Positions 53,578-63,094 of a DNA stretch of 64,000 bases are shown here, piece after piece. Position 1 is the first letter of the stretch. Each line of letters begins with the position of its first letter. Source of the DNA: Bacillus sp. ISL-18 (GTDB taxonomy: Bacteria > Bacillota > Bacilli > Bacillales > Cytobacillaceae); NCBI RefSeq assembly GCF_018613415.1, contig NZ_JAGGQG010000010.1, positions 471,573-535,572 on the forward strand, written 5' to 3'. Position numbers and translations under genes: made by a program. The notes beneath the pieces are model-generated. The model worked only from the letters and a program-made list of their open reading frames with translations, was not told where the DNA came from and did not search any database.

Positions 53578-54471
53578 TTATCCTTGCATTATTTCATCTA
53601 ATAAGTTTTCGTTAAACTCTTGCTCCCTGAGCATGTTGATTTCAAACTTATAAGGCGGTTTTTTATTATTTTTATCTTCGCCAACAAAAGGAGTCTCCAA
53701 AATCTTTGGGACTTCTGTTAATTGAGGATGATGAACGACATAATTTAGGGCTTTAAATCCAATATGACCAAATCCGATATTCTCATGGCGGTCTTTTCTC
53801 ATCCCCACTGTGTTCTTACTATCATTGATATGAAGGACTTTTAGTTTGTCTAAACCGATAATTTTATCAAATTCATTTAGAACACCGTCAAAGTCGTCTA
53901 CAATGTTATAGCCGGCATCATGTGTATGACAAGTATCAAAGCAAACTGACAACCTGTCGTTAAAATTGACACCGTCCATAATCATCGCTAGTTCCTCAAA
54001 TGATTTTCCACATTCAGAACCTTTTCCTGCCATCGTTTCGAGCGCAATTTGAAGCTGTTCCTTACCTGTTAAGACTTCATTCAAGCCTTCGATGATTTTT
54101 TTTATGCCAAGCTCCGTTCCCACCCCGACATGGGCACCCGGATGAAGAACAATTTGTTTCGCCCCAAGTGCCTCTGTTCGTTCAATTTCACTGCGAAGGA
54201 ATCTTACTCCTAATTCAAACGTATCCGGATTAGTTGTATTTCCAATGTTTATGATATAGGGAGCATGCACGATTATATCTGTGATCCCGTTCAACTCCAT
54301 ATGTCTTCTTCCTGCTTCAATATTCAGATCTTCAATTTTCTTTCTTCGGGTATTTTGCGGTGCACCCGTATAAATCATAAAAGTATTAGCACCATAGGAT
54401 ACTGCTTCCGCACTGGCAGCAAGCAGCATATCTTTGCCGCTCATAGATACATGTGAGCCAATTTTCAACAT
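53578..54471 (-). CDS. nfo: Deoxyribonuclease IV (AP endonuclease)
   Basis: A 297-residue TIM-barrel endonuclease IV. Three-zinc site motifs are visible: [66 protein letters not shown] and ILETPF. It incises abasic sites for base excision repair; B. subtilis YqfS/Nfo is made in spores. RBS GGGAGAG before the ATG. Next to cshB as in B. subtilis, 22 bp away. Confidence 0.96.
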   Translation of the reverse strand: MLKIGSHVSMSGKDMLLAASAEAVSYGANTFMIYTGAPQNTRRKKIEDLNIEAGRRHMELNGITDIIVHAPYIINIGNTTNPDTFELGVRFLRSEIERTEALGAKQIVLHPGAHVGVGTELGIKKIIEGLNEVLTGKEQLQIALETMAGKGSECGKSFEELAMIMDGVNFNDRLSVCFDTCHTHDAGYNIVDDFDGVLNEFDKIIGLDKLKVLHINDSKNTVGMRKDRHENIGFGHIGFKALNYVVHHPQLTEVPKILETPFVGEDKNNKKPPYKFEINMLREQEFNENLLDEIMQG

Positions 54472-54493
54472 CCCATTCTCTCCCTTTAGATGA

Positions 54494-55810
54494 TTATTTC
54501 TTTCTCTTCTCTATCTTCCGCTGCCGTTTTTTTATTTTATCCATTTCCCACTGCATTTTCTTTTTATAGCCTGGTTTTACCTTTTGTGGTTTTTTAACAA
54601 TTGATTTCGCCGTTCGATCAGCCTCATCTTCTTTTCGTACACGGGTTTTCCGTCTATTTCTATCGTCGATCTCTTCAATTCCTTCATTTTTGAAATCAAC
54701 ATGTTTAAATTGAATGCCCATTTTTTCCAACCGGTTTAAAGCGTCCTCATCGGAGCTTTCATAAATCGTGAGGGCAATTCCAGAATTACCTGCGCGTGCT
54801 GTTCTTCCCACCCGATGAATATAAAAATCCAAATCAGTTGGAAGTTCATAATTAATGACATGGCTGACCCCTTCAATATCAATCCCTCTAGAAGCAAGAT
54901 CGGTCGCAACAATATACTGATACTCCAAGTCCTGTATTTGTTTCATCATTTTTTTTCGTTCACGGGGGTTTAAATCGCCATGAACTCGTCCGACTTTTAA
55001 GCCTTTATCATTTAAGAAATAGGCAACCTCTTCTGCCATCTTCTTCGTATTGGTAAAAACAATCGCTAGATATGGATTGTAGGCAAGCAGTGCATCATGG
55101 ACAAGCTGCTTTTTATTGCGATGCCTTGATGGTAACAGATAATGCACTAAGTTCTCAGCTGCTTTTCTTTTTGAATCAATCTGAATGGTTTTAGGATTTT
55201 CCATATATTTCTTTAAAAATGGTTTTAATTTTTCAGGTATCGTAGCTGAAAAGACCAACATTTGCAATTTCTCTGGCATTTTGGCAGCAACCTGATCGAC
55301 ATCTTCAATGAATCCCATATCAAGCATCATGTCAGCTTCATCAACTACAAGGATTTTGGCTGTATGGATAAATAATGCCTGTTCCACCATAAGATCTTTA
55401 ATTCTGCCCGGGGTACCAACCACGATTTGCGGTTGAACCTTTAATTTTTCAATTGTTCTTAGCTTATCGGTTCCTCCGATATAGCATCTAGTCATAATTT
55501 GCTGATCAGGACTGCAATGTTCGGTAACTTTCAAAATCTGGTGGTAAATTTGTGAAGCTAATTCTCTTGTTGGTGCGGTAATGACTGCTTGAACCTCTTG
55601 ACGGTTTGGATCTATTCCCTGCAGAATCGGCAAAGCATAAGCAAATGTTTTCCCTGTCCCGGTTTGGGATTGACCAATCGCACTTTCTCCTTTTAACACT
55701 AATGGAATCATCCGTTCCTGAATTTCTGTAGGCTCAAAAAAACCAAATTGGTTCAATGCTTCTATAATAAAAGGCTGAAACTTAAAACGCTCAAATTGAT
55801 TTGCTTTCAT
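54494..55810 (-). CDS. cshB: DEAD-box RNA helicase CshB
   Basis: A 438-residue helicase. Q motif [10 protein letters not shown], Walker [22 protein letters not shown] in [16 protein letters not shown], and the second RecA domain with [13 protein letters not shown] and [12 protein letters not shown]. The C terminus is strongly basic ([20 protein letters not shown]). B. subtilis CshB works at low temperature on mRNA and rRNA. ATG at 55810 follows AAGGAG. Confidence 0.95.
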   Translation of the reverse strand: MKANQFERFKFQPFIIEALNQFGFFEPTEIQERMIPLVLKGESAIGQSQTGTGKTFAYALPILQGIDPNRQEVQAVITAPTRELASQIYHQILKVTEHCSPDQQIMTRCYIGGTDKLRTIEKLKVQPQIVVGTPGRIKDLMVEQALFIHTAKILVVDEADMMLDMGFIEDVDQVAAKMPEKLQMLVFSATIPEKLKPFLKKYMENPKTIQIDSKRKAAENLVHYLLPSRHRNKKQLVHDALLAYNPYLAIVFTNTKKMAEEVAYFLNDKGLKVGRVHGDLNPRERKKMMKQIQDLEYQYIVATDLASRGIDIEGVSHVINYELPTDLDFYIHRVGRTARAGNSGIALTIYESSDEDALNRLEKMGIQFKHVDFKNEGIEEIDDRNRRKTRVRKEDEADRTAKSIVKKPQKVKPGYKKKMQWEMDKIKKRQRKIEKRKK

Positions 55811-56067
55811 AAAATTGCTCCTTATTCTTTTTAATCTTCTTATGGAGTAGTGTTTCCTCAAGTTTAACTTCCTTCTCTATGTCCATCATGTTATTATAGT
55901 AAAATTTCTCCTAAATAACCAGTTAACTTATTTTTTTATTCACAGCTTTTACTAATTTGCCAATTTTTAAAACGAAATTAAGTTATTTCCTTGTGTGTAA
56001 ACCTAAACCAAATTTGGATTTATGCATATTTTAAAGTATGAAGTCATGGTAGAAAGGAGGTTTTGGA

Positions 56068-56712
56068 ATGCAGCCAAGACCAAGAATGCCCTTTAACGGC
56101 GGAATGGGACAGCAAATGTTCGGCGGTGGCCCCATGATGGGGTCAGGGGGCACCCCTTCATTCGGTAGAAATCCGATGATGAGGCCTCAAACAGGACCTT
56201 TCGGCGGTGGAAACTCAATGATGGGGGCGAGAATGGGAGCCGGATCCGGTCAGATGGGAAGAGCCGGAGGCGGAATGCTCTCAAAACTACTCGGAAGAGG
56301 TACACAAGCAAGTACTCCTGGCGGACTTATGGGAATGGGAAGGGCCGCAGGAAGCGGCGGCGGCGGCTTACTTCAATCCTTAAGCAATCCTGGGGGGTTA
56401 ACAGGAATTTTAAATAATACCCAGCAAGTGTTAAAAACAGCACAAACAATTGGACCAATGATCCAACAATATGGCCCTATGGTTAAGAATATACCTGCGA
56501 TGTGGAAGCTATATCGGGGCTTTAAAAATGCTACAAAGGACAGTGAGTCATCCACTAAGAAATCAAAAGCAGAATCAGTCACGGAGGAATCTTCTAGCAG
56601 TGAAAGTTCGGAATCCGGACATTCTAAACAGTCGGCAACCCAAAAAGGAAGCCAAAAGTCACGCTCTCATCAGTATCAAAAAGGAAGTTCAATCCCGAAA
56701 ATGTATATTTAA
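56068..56712 (+). CDS. yqfQ: YqfQ-like protein
   Basis: A 214-residue low-complexity protein. The first 90 residues are Gly/Met/Pro-rich, with repeated GGG and PMMG segments; the middle (GGLTGILNNTQQVLKTAQTI) is a small conserved helical part; the end is Ser/Lys/Glu-rich. It corresponds to YqfQ of B. subtilis, a VrrA-like protein made in sporulation. A spore-coat or spore-associated role is inferred. Strong AAAGGAGG ribosome site. Confidence 0.82.
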   Translation: MQPRPRMPFNGGMGQQMFGGGPMMGSGGTPSFGRNPMMRPQTGPFGGGNSMMGARMGAGSGQMGRAGGGMLSKLLGRGTQASTPGGLMGMGRAAGSGGGGLLQSLSNPGGLTGILNNTQQVLKTAQTIGPMIQQYGPMVKNIPAMWKLYRGFKNATKDSESSTKKSKAESVTEESSSSESSESGHSKQSATQKGSQKSRSHQYQKGSSIPKMYI

Positions 56713-56773
56713 AACACTTGAATGCTGAAACCCAGCATTCTTTTTTAATTAATCCTACAGGAAAAATGTATCT

Positions 56774-56802
56774 TTGTATTCTATCTATTAGTTTTATATA
56801 AT
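56774..56802 (+). promoter_or_regulatory. Promoter of ispH
   Basis: TTGTAT (56774-56779), 17-bp spacer, TATAAT (56797-56802), about 97 bp before the ATG. Confidence 0.6.
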
Positions 56803-56898
56803 AAATACATAGACTTACAGAAAAGCCTATTGATTCAGGGAAAAGAACGGATTGCTGATCTAATAAAAAGCAAAGTTCATGTAGGAGGACTTTAAAAT

Positions 56899-57849
56899 AT
56901 GCAAATCATTAAAATATCACCACGCGGTTACTGTTACGGTGTCGTCGATGCCATGGTTATTGCAAGAAATGCTGCTTTAGATAAATCATTGCCACGTCCC
57001 ATTTACATTTTAGGGATGATTGTTCATAACAAACATGTTACAGATGCGTTTGCAGAAGAGGGTATTATCACCCTTGATGGTAATAATCGCATGGATATTC
57101 TTAATAAAGTTGAATCGGGTACGGTTATTTTCACCGCCCACGGCATCTCTCCGGAAGTACGTGAGCTTGCAAAGAAGAAAGGACTAGTAGCGATTGATGC
57201 AACCTGTCCTGATGTAACTAGAACACATGATTTGATAGAGGAAAAAACCAAACAAGGATATCAAGTTATTTATATAGGTAAAAAGGGACACCCGGAGCCT
57301 GAAGGTGCGGTTGGTGTTGCACCAGATATGGTTCATTTAGTGGAAACTCCTAATGATGTTGAAGCATTAACCATTCAAAGTGAACACCTTATTGTTACGA
57401 ACCAAACTACCATGAGTCAGTGGGATGTTGCCGATACTATGAAGAAAGTAAAAGAAAAATATCCGCATGTCGAGGTCTATAATGAAATTTGCCATGCAAC
57501 GCAAATCCGCCAAGAAGCCGTTGCGGACCAAGCAACTAAAGCAGATGTAACAATTGTTGTGGGCGATCCAAAAAGTAATAACTCAAATCGTCTTGCACAA
57601 GTTTCGGAGGAAATTGCTGGAACACGAGCATATCGCATTGCCGATATAACAGAATTAGAAATTGATTGGTTAAAAGATGCCAAAACTGTGGCCGTAACGT
57701 CGGGTGCTTCAACACCGACCCCTATTACCAAAGAGGTAATCACATTTCTTGAGCAATTTGATCCAACGAATGAATCGACTTGGGAGCGCCGTAAACAAGT
57801 TCAATTGAACAAAATATTACCTAAAGTTAAAAGTGCTGACAAAGCGTAA
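56899..57849 (+). CDS. ispH: 4-hydroxy-3-methylbut-2-enyl diphosphate reductase
   Basis: A 316-residue 4Fe-4S enzyme making IPP and DMAPP from HMBPP; last step of the MEP pathway. Cluster Cys are in GYCYGVV near residue 12, DATCPDVT near 96, and [13 protein letters not shown] near 195. Catalytic residues HGI (AHGISPEV) and E in NEI are present, plus SNNSNRL for substrate. GGAGGAC before the ATG. Its partner ispG lies 8 kb away on the same strand. Confidence 0.96.
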   Translation: MQIIKISPRGYCYGVVDAMVIARNAALDKSLPRPIYILGMIVHNKHVTDAFAEEGIITLDGNNRMDILNKVESGTVIFTAHGISPEVRELAKKKGLVAIDATCPDVTRTHDLIEEKTKQGYQVIYIGKKGHPEPEGAVGVAPDMVHLVETPNDVEALTIQSEHLIVTNQTTMSQWDVADTMKKVKEKYPHVEVYNEICHATQIRQEAVADQATKADVTIVVGDPKSNNSNRLAQVSEEIAGTRAYRIADITELEIDWLKDAKTVAVTSGASTPTPITKEVITFLEQFDPTNESTWERRKQVQLNKILPKVKSADKA

Positions 57850-57887
57850 GAAAAAACGCTAAGGACTTGTCCACTGTAACTATTTAA

Positions 57888-57926
57888 TAGAAAAAGAACC
57901 GTGTCCTATAAAGACCGGTTCTTTTC
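57888..57926. terminator. Bidirectional terminator between ispH and yqfO
   Basis: AAAAGAACCG...CCGGTTCTTTT stem with an 11-13 base loop. Confidence 0.8.
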
Positions 57927-57934
57927 TATGTAGT

Positions 57935-59056
57935 TTATACAAACTGAAAGGGATCTGTATTTTGTTCAGATGGGAAAATGTCAACATGGTAGCCAGACTC
58001 TTGGCACATCTTTTGGAGTACGTTTGTCAGCCCTTTTTTCATTACCTTTTCCACATTATGTCCCGGGTCAATCATATTTAAGCCCTGCATCAGCGCATCA
58101 TGGGCCGTATGGTAATAGATATCCCCTGTAACATATACATCTGCCCCTTTAAATTTCGCACTCATAAAATATTTATTACCATCGCCGCCTAATACAGCAA
58201 CCTTTTTAATTTTAGAGGTTAAATCACCTACAACCCGGACTGTGGAGACGTTTAATGCTGTCTTTACCTTTTCAGCAAACTCAGCTAATGTCATCTCTTT
58301 CACTTTTCCGATTCTGCCGAGACCAAGTGTCTCCCCTTTATTCTCAACCGGATACACATCATAGGCAACCTCTTCATATGGATGTGCTTTAATCATCGCA
58401 GTGATTGTTTTCTTTAAAAGGGATTCAGGCAGGATGGTTTCTATTCTTACTTCCTCCACTTTCTCTAACTGCCCTGGTTTGCCCACATATGGATCTGTAT
58501 GTTCACCTGGTAAAAATCTCCCTATACCATTTGCCGAAAAAGAACAATGACTGTAGTTTCCAATATGACCAGCCCCTGTATGACCTAACACTTGTCTGAT
58601 TTCTTCTGCATGACTAGAAGGGACATAAACAACTAATTTCTTAAGCTTTGTATCATAGGTTGGGACCAAAACCTCCGCCTCTTCAAGCTCCAAAGCTTCT
58701 GCCAATAGATCATTGACCCCGCCTTTGGCCACATCCAAATTTGTATGGGCTGCATAAACAGCTATATCATGTTTTAATAACTTTTCAAACATTTTCCCCT
58801 GGGTTGTATCAGTTAACAGTTTTTTAAGCGGCCGATAGATAATCGGGTGATGAGCAATAATGAGCTGCACATCTTTTTCAATTGCCTCATCAATTACATG
58901 ATCGAGGACATCAAGAGCAATCATTACTCTCTCAACTTTTTTATTTAGATGCCCAATTTGTAAACCTATTTTATCGCCTTCCATTGCCAACCCCTTTGGT
59001 GAAAATTGTTCAAAAAGCTGGATGATTTCATGACCGTTCGGATTCTTCATTATCAT
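57935..59056 (-). CDS. yqfO: NIF3/DUF34-family metal-binding protein YqfO
   Basis: A 373-residue protein of the DUF34/NIF3 family. Metal ligands are in IIAHHPIIYRPLK and TNLDVAKGG (first domain), and GHNVEKVMK / ITGDIYYHTAHDALMQ-like segment (VTGDIYYHTAHDA). A middle PII-like insert (VVYVPSSHAEEIRQVLGHTG, then YEEVAYDVYPVE) is typical of the Bacillus form. Often annotated as a GTP cyclohydrolase I type 2 homologue, though activity is unproven. Overlaps trmK by 29 bp. Confidence 0.9.
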   Translation of the reverse strand: MIMKNPNGHEIIQLFEQFSPKGLAMEGDKIGLQIGHLNKKVERVMIALDVLDHVIDEAIEKDVQLIIAHHPIIYRPLKKLLTDTTQGKMFEKLLKHDIAVYAAHTNLDVAKGGVNDLLAEALELEEAEVLVPTYDTKLKKLVVYVPSSHAEEIRQVLGHTGAGHIGNYSHCSFSANGIGRFLPGEHTDPYVGKPGQLEKVEEVRIETILPESLLKKTITAMIKAHPYEEVAYDVYPVENKGETLGLGRIGKVKEMTLAEFAEKVKTALNVSTVRVVGDLTSKIKKVAVLGGDGNKYFMSAKFKGADVYVTGDIYYHTAHDALMQGLNMIDPGHNVEKVMKKGLTNVLQKMCQESGYHVDIFPSEQNTDPFQFV

Positions 59057-59762
59057 TACTTAGGACCTCCTCCACAAGTTTTATCTTTTCAATGAGCTCA
59101 TTCTTTTTTTCGATCGTTTCGGCGGTTTCCGAAGCCCCTTCCATCGCTTCCACAATGCGCTGCCAATTTTTCATCTCTAAATCCCACTTCTTTTTAAAGA
59201 TTTCATTCTTTTCTTTCAAAAGGAATGGACCGAGCAAAAACTCTCTTTCTTTCTTTTCCTGATAAGGTTTAACCGGATCACCTTGTTCGGCAATTAAAAT
59301 TTCGTAAATTTTCCCATCTTCCTCAAGGATTTCTTCCGCAAGTAACTCCCAGTGATTTTCAAACAACCACGTTCGAATGGAGAACGCACTAATATTCGGC
59401 TGCAGTACAAGACGCTTAACTGAACCTAGCTTGTCTTTCCCATTTTCCAAGATACTTGAGATGAGAGCACCTCCCATTCCGGCAATGGTAATACAATCGA
59501 CCTCACCAGACTGAATAACCTCAAGTCCATCACCCATGCGGACAGTAATTTTGTCAGCGAGCCCTTCTGTTAGTACATTTTTCTCGGCTGATTGGAATGG
59601 ACCTTTGGCCACTTCGCCTGCTATCGCATACGATATTTTTAAATTCTTTGCTAGATAACATGGCAGATAGGCATGATCGGAGCCAATATCCGCCAACCGT
59701 GCCCCTTCTGGTACATATTTTGCGACTGTCGTTAAACGAACTGATAATTTATCTGTATTCAA
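59028..59762 (-). CDS. trmK: tRNA (adenine-22-N1)-methyltransferase TrmK
   Basis: A 244-residue methyltransferase. SAM motif ADIGSDHAYLPCYLA near residue 23, and TIAGMGGALISSIL later; the C-terminal 75 residues form a coiled-coil (ERSKEEIFKKKWDLEM-like helices). It makes m1A22 in tRNA. Immediately precedes yqfO as in B. subtilis. Confidence 0.94.
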   Translation of the reverse strand: MNTDKLSVRLTTVAKYVPEGARLADIGSDHAYLPCYLAKNLKISYAIAGEVAKGPFQSAEKNVLTEGLADKITVRMGDGLEVIQSGEVDCITIAGMGGALISSILENGKDKLGSVKRLVLQPNISAFSIRTWLFENHWELLAEEILEEDGKIYEILIAEQGDPVKPYQEKKEREFLLGPFLLKEKNEIFKKKWDLEMKNWQRIVEAMEGASETAETIEKKNELIEKIKLVEEVLSNDNEESERS

Positions 59763-59801
59763 GATTCCACCACTTTTATATAATGTATTTTATTAAGTAT
59801 A

Positions 59802-59836
59802 TAAAAAAGTCCTTTACAGATGCAAAGGACTTCTTT
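59802..59836 (-). terminator. Terminator of cccA
   Basis: AAGTCCTTT-GCATCTGT-AAAGGACTT followed by TTTTATA on the minus strand. Confidence 0.9.
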
Positions 59837-59838
59837 TG

Positions 59839-60207
59839 CTATTTAATTTTTGAAACCCATTCTGCCATTGCTTCAGCTTGTTCTTGAGGAACAAGACCTG
59901 ATGGCATGTTGCCTTTACCTTTTGTAATGATGTTCACAATCTCTGCTTTAGAATACTTGCTGCCGACACCTTTTAATGTTGGCCCTACTACCCCTTGATA
60001 CTGATCCCCATGACAGCCAATACAGGTTTGCTTATAAATGTCTTCTGGCTTTGTTGCTGCAACCTCTGTCGTCTCGCTGCCGCTTCCTTTTCCATTCTCT
60101 TTGGCGACTTCTTTCATGTCTCCCAGGCCTTTGAAGGAAAGAATAAACACTAATACGATCCCAAAAACCATGACAAGAATGTAAGGAATAACCGGATTCC
60201 GTTTCAT
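59839..60207 (-). CDS. cccA: Cytochrome c-550 (membrane-anchored)
   Basis: A 122-residue c-type cytochrome. One N-terminal helix (IPYILVMVFGIVLVFILSF) anchors it outside the membrane; a Gly/Ser/Glu linker follows; the haem site is TCIGCHGD with a likely Met ligand in GNMPSGLV. It carries electrons between the bc complex and oxidase. Standalone gene, RBS GGGAGGT. Confidence 0.95.
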   Translation of the reverse strand: MKRNPVIPYILVMVFGIVLVFILSFKGLGDMKEVAKENGKGSGSETTEVAATKPEDIYKQTCIGCHGDQYQGVVGPTLKGVGSKYSKAEIVNIITKGKGNMPSGLVPQEQAEAMAEWVSKIK

Positions 60208-60339
60208 GATCTTACCTCCCTTATGTACGAACGCATCTTAAAAATAAATAGTCTACAAACAACTACTATTTTACTTGAAAAATAACAGAAGGAAAAGCCC
60301 TAAACTTATTTTATCACTATAATCTTTTTAATATAGAAA

Positions 60340-60385
60340 AAAGAGACTGAAGAATTTAACCATTTATCTCTACAGTCTCTCCATT
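60340..60385 (-). terminator. Terminator of the acyl-CoA dehydrogenase gene
   Basis: GAGACTG...CAGTCTC with a loop of about 22 bases and TTTTTTC tail on the minus strand. Confidence 0.75.
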
Positions 60386-60399
60386 TAGCCCTTTATTTA

Positions 60400-61539
60400 T
60401 TAGCCGCCGATGAGGCGGGATATGACGATTCTTTGTACTTCGGAGGTGCCTTCGCCAATCTCAAGGAGCTTTGCGTCGCGCATCATTCTTTCTACCTGGT
60501 ACTCCTTCATATAACCGTAACCACCATGGATTTGCACGGCCTGGTCTGTTACTTCCATACACATTTCGGATGCATATAACTTACACATGGCTGCTTCTTT
60601 GGAAAACGGCCTGCCTTGATCTTTTAACCAGGCAGCTTTATAGACCATATTTCGTGCTAACTCGATTTTCATGGCCATATCGGCTAGTTTAAATTGAATA
60701 GCCTGAAAGGAAGAAATGGATTTACCAAATTGTTTTCTCTCCTTCGCATAGGCTAACGCCTTCTCATAAGCACCTTGAGCAATCCCTACAGCCATTGCCC
60801 CAATCCCGATACGTCCACCATCTAATGTGATTAAAAACTGTCTAAAGCCCTCTCCACGCTTCCCAAGTAGATTATCAACTGGTACCTTTACATTTTCTAA
60901 TACTAGCTCCGTTGTATTGGAAGCGTTCAAACCCATCTTTTCATAATTATCAATGATGGTAAATCCCTCAGCGTTTGTAGGAACGATAATGGCGCTAATC
61001 TCTTTTTGTCCATTCTTCTCTCCAGTTACAGCTGTTAATGCTAAATGGTGCGCATAACTGGCATTGGTAATAAAGCACTTATTTCCATTTATAATAAATT
61101 TGCCATCTTCTTCTTTGGCCGATGTCCTTGTTCCCCCCGCGTCTGAGCCGGCATTAGGTTCTGTTAGACCAAATGCCCCCAATGATTCTCCCTTACAAAT
61201 TGGAGTTAAATAGTTACGTTTTTGCTCCTCCGTTCCAAACATATTAATTGGTGCACCGCCTAAAGAAATATGTGCAGAGTATGTGATCCCCGTCGAGCCG
61301 CATCCCCTGCTTAACTCTTCGACCACTATGGCAAAACTGATTGTATCTGCTCCGCCGCCGCCGTATTTTTCAGGAAAAGGAAGCCCCATCATCCCTAAAC
61401 TGCTTAGCTTTTTTAATATCTCCACTGGAAACAGCTTTGTTCGATCACGTTCTATGGCTCCTGGTGCCACTTCTTCATCTACAAATTGTTTGATCATATG
61501 TTTAATCATTTGTTGTTCAGATGTTAAGTCAAAATTCAT
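60400..61539 (-). CDS. Acyl-CoA dehydrogenase
   Basis: A 379-residue FAD enzyme that makes trans-2-enoyl-CoA. Signatures: AFGLTEPNAGSDAGGTRT (FAD/substrate loop), FAD contact in NKCFITNASYAHH, C-terminal QAVQIHGGYGYMKEYQVERMMRDAKLLEIGEGTSEVQRIVI, with the catalytic Glu in the LEIGEGTSE segment. It is of the short/medium-chain type used in fatty acid or branched-chain degradation. Lone gene between cccA and sigA, not in B. subtilis at this place. ATG at 61539 after GGGGGG. Confidence 0.93.
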   Translation of the reverse strand: MNFDLTSEQQMIKHMIKQFVDEEVAPGAIERDRTKLFPVEILKKLSSLGMMGLPFPEKYGGGGADTISFAIVVEELSRGCGSTGITYSAHISLGGAPINMFGTEEQKRNYLTPICKGESLGAFGLTEPNAGSDAGGTRTSAKEEDGKFIINGNKCFITNASYAHHLALTAVTGEKNGQKEISAIIVPTNAEGFTIIDNYEKMGLNASNTTELVLENVKVPVDNLLGKRGEGFRQFLITLDGGRIGIGAMAVGIAQGAYEKALAYAKERKQFGKSISSFQAIQFKLADMAMKIELARNMVYKAAWLKDQGRPFSKEAAMCKLYASEMCMEVTDQAVQIHGGYGYMKEYQVERMMRDAKLLEIGEGTSEVQRIVISRLIGG

Positions 61540-61923
61540 TTTCATCCCCCCAAAACAACATTGTATACGCTTTCTTTTTTATTATATAAGGAATTGCCAT
61601 TAATTCATAACATTTAAAATTTTAAAATATATTATATTATCGAAATATATAAACGGGATTGGTCAAACCCGGGGGATGGAATGAATAGGATTACCGCTAA
61701 GCTGTTGCTTGAGATGGATGTAGAAGCCATTTTTCCTTTTGTAAAAAAGTAAAGCAACGTAAAAGACGGAACAGATGTTGAAAAGCCTATTTGCAAAAAG
61801 AGAGACAATTCAGTAAAATAACAATACAGAAAGTGCTTACATTCGTTGAAAGCTTTTGTGTTTCGAACAAAAAAATAGTCTACCTCTGTTTAAGAAGTAA
61901 ACTATAATTGGCAACACATTCAG
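61540..61923. other. Intergenic region between acyl-CoA dehydrogenase gene and sigA
   Basis: 384 bp with no clear gene. It should contain the promoter of the acyl-CoA dehydrogenase gene and the sigA terminator. A 23-codon plus-strand frame (61681-61752, starting MNRITAKLLLEMDV) has GGGGGATGG just before its ATG and might be a small peptide or relic; I give it low weight. Confidence 0.4.
61681..61752 (+). CDS. Doubtful 23-residue peptide
   Basis: Short frame MNRITAKLLLEMDVEAIFPF followed by VKK, behind GGGGGATGGA. It looks like the N-terminal end of a longer protein cut short, or a small peptide. Not recognised. Confidence 0.25.
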   Translation: MNRITAKLLLEMDVEAIFPFVKK

Positions 61924-63054
61924 TTATTCTAAGAAATCTTTTAAACGTTTACTGCGGCTTGGGTGACGTAACTTCCGCAGCGCTTTTGCTTCGATTTGAC
62001 GAATACGTTCACGAGTGACACCGAATACCTTTCCAACTTCTTCAAGGGTACGGGTCCGGCCATCGTCCAATCCAAAACGCAATCTGAGAACATTTTCTTC
62101 TCGGTCAGTTAACGTATCGAGAACATCCTCTAATTGCTCTTTTAATAATTCATAGGCAGCATGCTCTGAAGGGGACGTTGCATCCTGGTCTTCAATAAAA
62201 TCACCTAAGTGTGAATCATCTTCTTCACCAATTGGAGTTTCGAGTGAGACTGGCTCTTGTGCTATTTTTAGGATTTCTCGCACCTTATCAGGGGTTAAAT
62301 CCATATCTTCACCGATTTCTTCCGGTGTTGGTTCACGACCAAGATCTTGAAGAAGCTGACGTTGAACGCGAATAAGCTTATTAATGGTTTCAACCATATG
62401 AACGGGAATCCGTATCGTTCTTGCTTGGTCAGCAATGGCACGGGTAATTGCTTGACGAATCCACCAAGTAGCATAAGTACTGAATTTAAAGCCTTTTCGA
62501 TAATCAAATTTTTCAACAGCTTTAATGAGGCCCATATTCCCTTCTTGAATTAAGTCAAGAAATAACATACCCCGGCCAACATAACGCTTTGCGATACTTA
62601 CAACAAGCCGTAAATTGGCCTCAGCAAGACGACGTTTAGCTTCTTCGTCCCCTTCTTCAATCCGATTAGCAAGTTTAATTTCCTCTTCCCCAGAAAGTAA
62701 GTCAACACGGCCAATCTCTTTCAGATACATGCGGACTGGGTCATTAATCTTAACTCCTGGAGGTACACTTAAATCATTTAAATCGAATTCTTCATCATCT
62801 TCTTTTGCCAATTTTTTAACGTCTGGATCTTCTCCATCACTTTCGCCTACTAATTCAATTCCTTGCTCAGTTAAGGACTCATAAAATTCATCCATATGTT
62901 CGGAATCTACATCAAAGTTCGCCATTTTCTCAGCAATATCATCATAGGCAAGGACACCGATTTTTTTACCCAGTTCAGTTAACTGGTCTTTTACTTGTTC
63001 AAGGGTTAATTCATTTTCAACCTCTTTTGAACGGGCTGATTTTTCAGCAGCCAT
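61924..63054 (-). CDS. sigA: Primary sigma factor SigA (RpoD)
   Basis: A 376-residue housekeeping sigma factor. Region 1.2/2 with [20 protein letters not shown]; 2.3-2.4 [39 protein letters not shown]; region 3 [20 protein letters not shown]; region 4 [31 protein letters not shown]. The ATG at 63054 ([11 protein letters not shown]) follows AAGGAGGGGG; the longer frame adds eight residues. Between dnaG and cccA, as in B. subtilis. Confidence 0.98.
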   Translation of the reverse strand: MAAEKSARSKEVENELTLEQVKDQLTELGKKIGVLAYDDIAEKMANFDVDSEHMDEFYESLTEQGIELVGESDGEDPDVKKLAKEDDEEFDLNDLSVPPGVKINDPVRMYLKEIGRVDLLSGEEEIKLANRIEEGDEEAKRRLAEANLRLVVSIAKRYVGRGMLFLDLIQEGNMGLIKAVEKFDYRKGFKFSTYATWWIRQAITRAIADQARTIRIPVHMVETINKLIRVQRQLLQDLGREPTPEEIGEDMDLTPDKVREILKIAQEPVSLETPIGEEDDSHLGDFIEDQDATSPSEHAAYELLKEQLEDVLDTLTDREENVLRLRFGLDDGRTRTLEEVGKVFGVTRERIRQIEAKALRKLRHPSRSKRLKDFLE

Positions 63055-63094
63055 ATGTCCCCCTCCTTCCAAAATCAAAACAATATATTAGAAT